Positions 5,642 to 6,427 of a stretch of 6,427 nucleotides of DNA are shown piece after piece. This DNA comes from Anaerolineaceae bacterium UBA5224. Lineage in GTDB: Bacteria; Chloroflexota; Anaerolineae; Anaerolineales; Anaerolineaceae. Below the pieces are notes generated by a model, which saw only the letters and a program-made list of their open reading frames with translations, was not told the origin of the DNA and did no database searches. Position 1 is the first letter of the stretch. Each line of letters opens with the position of its first letter. The translations under genes were made by a program, and so were the position numbers. Location of the stretch: assembly GCA_002409365.1 (NCBI GenBank), contig DHUW01000108.1, positions 1-6,427 on the forward strand. The letters are read 5' to 3'.

Positions 5642-6427
5642 TTAGGTGTTGAAAAAAACGGAAATTAAATATATCAGAAAAGAAACCACACCCGAGACTT
5701 CAAATATCTTAAGCAAGTGCAGAGGCTGATTCGGGGCAGGATCGGGCTGGAAAGAATGTTTGACCGTTAATTGAATAGCCACCAGGAATACCCACAGGCC
5801 AATCTCCCAGAATGGTAAAGGTCTCAACAGGAAAAAGGTGACCAAACCAAAGACAAGAATGGCTGTGGCAAACATGATACGCCAAAAGGAAATTGTTTGT
5901 TGTTGACTGTTCTCTGCCCGAATTTCTTCAACCCGATACAGGAGGTAAAAACTGATCATAAACAACAACGGGAAAAGAACCTCAACCAGGTTTGTTCGTG
6001 CTGGGTTGGCGAAAACGCTGCCCAGGAAGAAAATGGCACTGTAAAGAAAATGCCGCTGGGTAAAGCCAAGCATCGGACGGTCAGAAAGGCGAATGTTGGG
6101 GTTAAAAAGGGCCAGTGTGAGCACGATTGCGCTGGATACCAGTACGATGTTCATCCGGCTCAGCATAAATGCACTGATAAGCGAAAGAATTAAAACCAGG
6201 TAAAGACCTATTCTGGCTGAGTGCAAACTCACTGTGCCCTGGGATATCGGATTTGGGTCAAAAGCAGATGGAGAAAAGGTGTCTCCAGGAGCGTTGCAGA
6301 TATGCTTATAAATTTGGGCAAAACAGAAAACAGCCAGGTTGGCAGCAAGGCTCAAAGCTATTGAAAGAAAAGGAGGTGAATCTGATACCAGACTGCCCAG
6401 CAAACTGCAAAAAAGCACAAAAGGCAG
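5642..6427 (-). CDS. Polytopic membrane protein, UbiA prenyltransferase-like, N-terminus beyond window
   Basis: The frame stays open to the right edge. The only in-window start candidate near the edge is a GTG at 6418, inside a hydrophobic stretch (LPFVLFCSLLGSLV), so the true start is probably outside. Numbering from that GTG gives 258 residues with about nine hydrophobic segments: 1-12, 16-38, 68-86, 90-106, 123-137, 145-161, 178-197, 202-219 and 237-256. Number and spacing match the nine-helix UbiA superfamily. After helix 2, IYKHICNAPGDTF followed by NPISQGTVS resembles the UbiA loop (NDxxDxxxD, then NPxxxG.IS). After helix 6, YRVEEIRAEN sits where the second Asp-rich motif belongs. The aspartates needed for Mg2+-prenyl-diphosphate binding are largely missing, so catalysis of prenyl transfer is doubtful. 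The UbiA assignment rests on pattern only; a membrane protein of unknown function is the safe call. It is probably co-transcribed with the methyltransferase gene downstream. Confidence 0.75.
   Translation of the reverse strand: MPFVLFCSLLGSLVSDSPPFLSIALSLAANLAVFCFAQIYKHICNAPGDTFSPSAFDPNPISQGTVSLHSARIGLYLVLILSLISAFMLSRMNIVLVSSAIVLTLALFNPNIRLSDRPMLGFTQRHFLYSAIFFLGSVFANPARTNLVEVLFPLLFMISFYLLYRVEEIRAENSQQQTISFWRIMFATAILVFGLVTFFLLRPLPFWEIGLWVFLVAIQLTVKHSFQPDPAPNQPLHLLKIFEVSGVVSFLIYLISVFFNT

Noticed and set aside
6369..6378. Perfect Shine-Dalgarno-like AAGGAGGTGA on the plus strand
   Set aside because: No start codon follows at a usable distance and no plus-strand gene begins here. On the minus strand it simply encodes S-P-P-F of the membrane protein.

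Overview
The window carries six protein-coding genes and no mobile, CRISPR or RNA-gene signature. Gene families, intermediate base composition and the character of the proteins suggest an uncultured or fermentative bacterium of the Chloroflexota (Anaerolineae-like). That assignment is an inference from how the proteins look, with no marker-gene comparison behind it.

Layout: (1) positions 1-1043, minus strand, encode peptide chain release factor 1 (prfA), cut by the left window edge close to its C-terminus. (2) A divergent intergenic region of about 200 bases (1044-1244) holds a good extended -10 promoter for prfA and a TATAAT box close to the next gene. (3) On the plus strand, a histidine phosphatase (phosphoglycerate-mutase-like) gene at 1245-1991 is followed after 7 bases by a DUF21/CBS/CorC membrane protein at 1999-3318. 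After a 113-base gap comes a second, paralogous DUF21/CBS/CorC protein at 3432-4733. (4) The minus-strand pair converges on this block with only 5 bases between stop codons. It consists of a class I SAM-dependent methyltransferase of the RlmI/RlmK-like type (4739-5623) and, 18 bases upstream of it, a polytopic membrane protein (5642 to the right edge). The membrane protein has the nine-helix layout and some loop signatures of UbiA prenyltransferases, but its Asp-rich motifs look degraded.

Functionally this is mostly housekeeping: translation termination, probable divalent-cation (Mg2+/Co2+) transport by two CNNM/CorC-type paralogs, a probable small-molecule or regulatory phosphatase, and a probable RNA methyltransferase. 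I see no convincing new multi-gene system. The points most worth a second look are the diverged tandem CorC pair, in particular an acidic residue in transmembrane helix 2 of the second copy, and the UbiA-like protein with degraded catalytic motifs linked to the methyltransferase.
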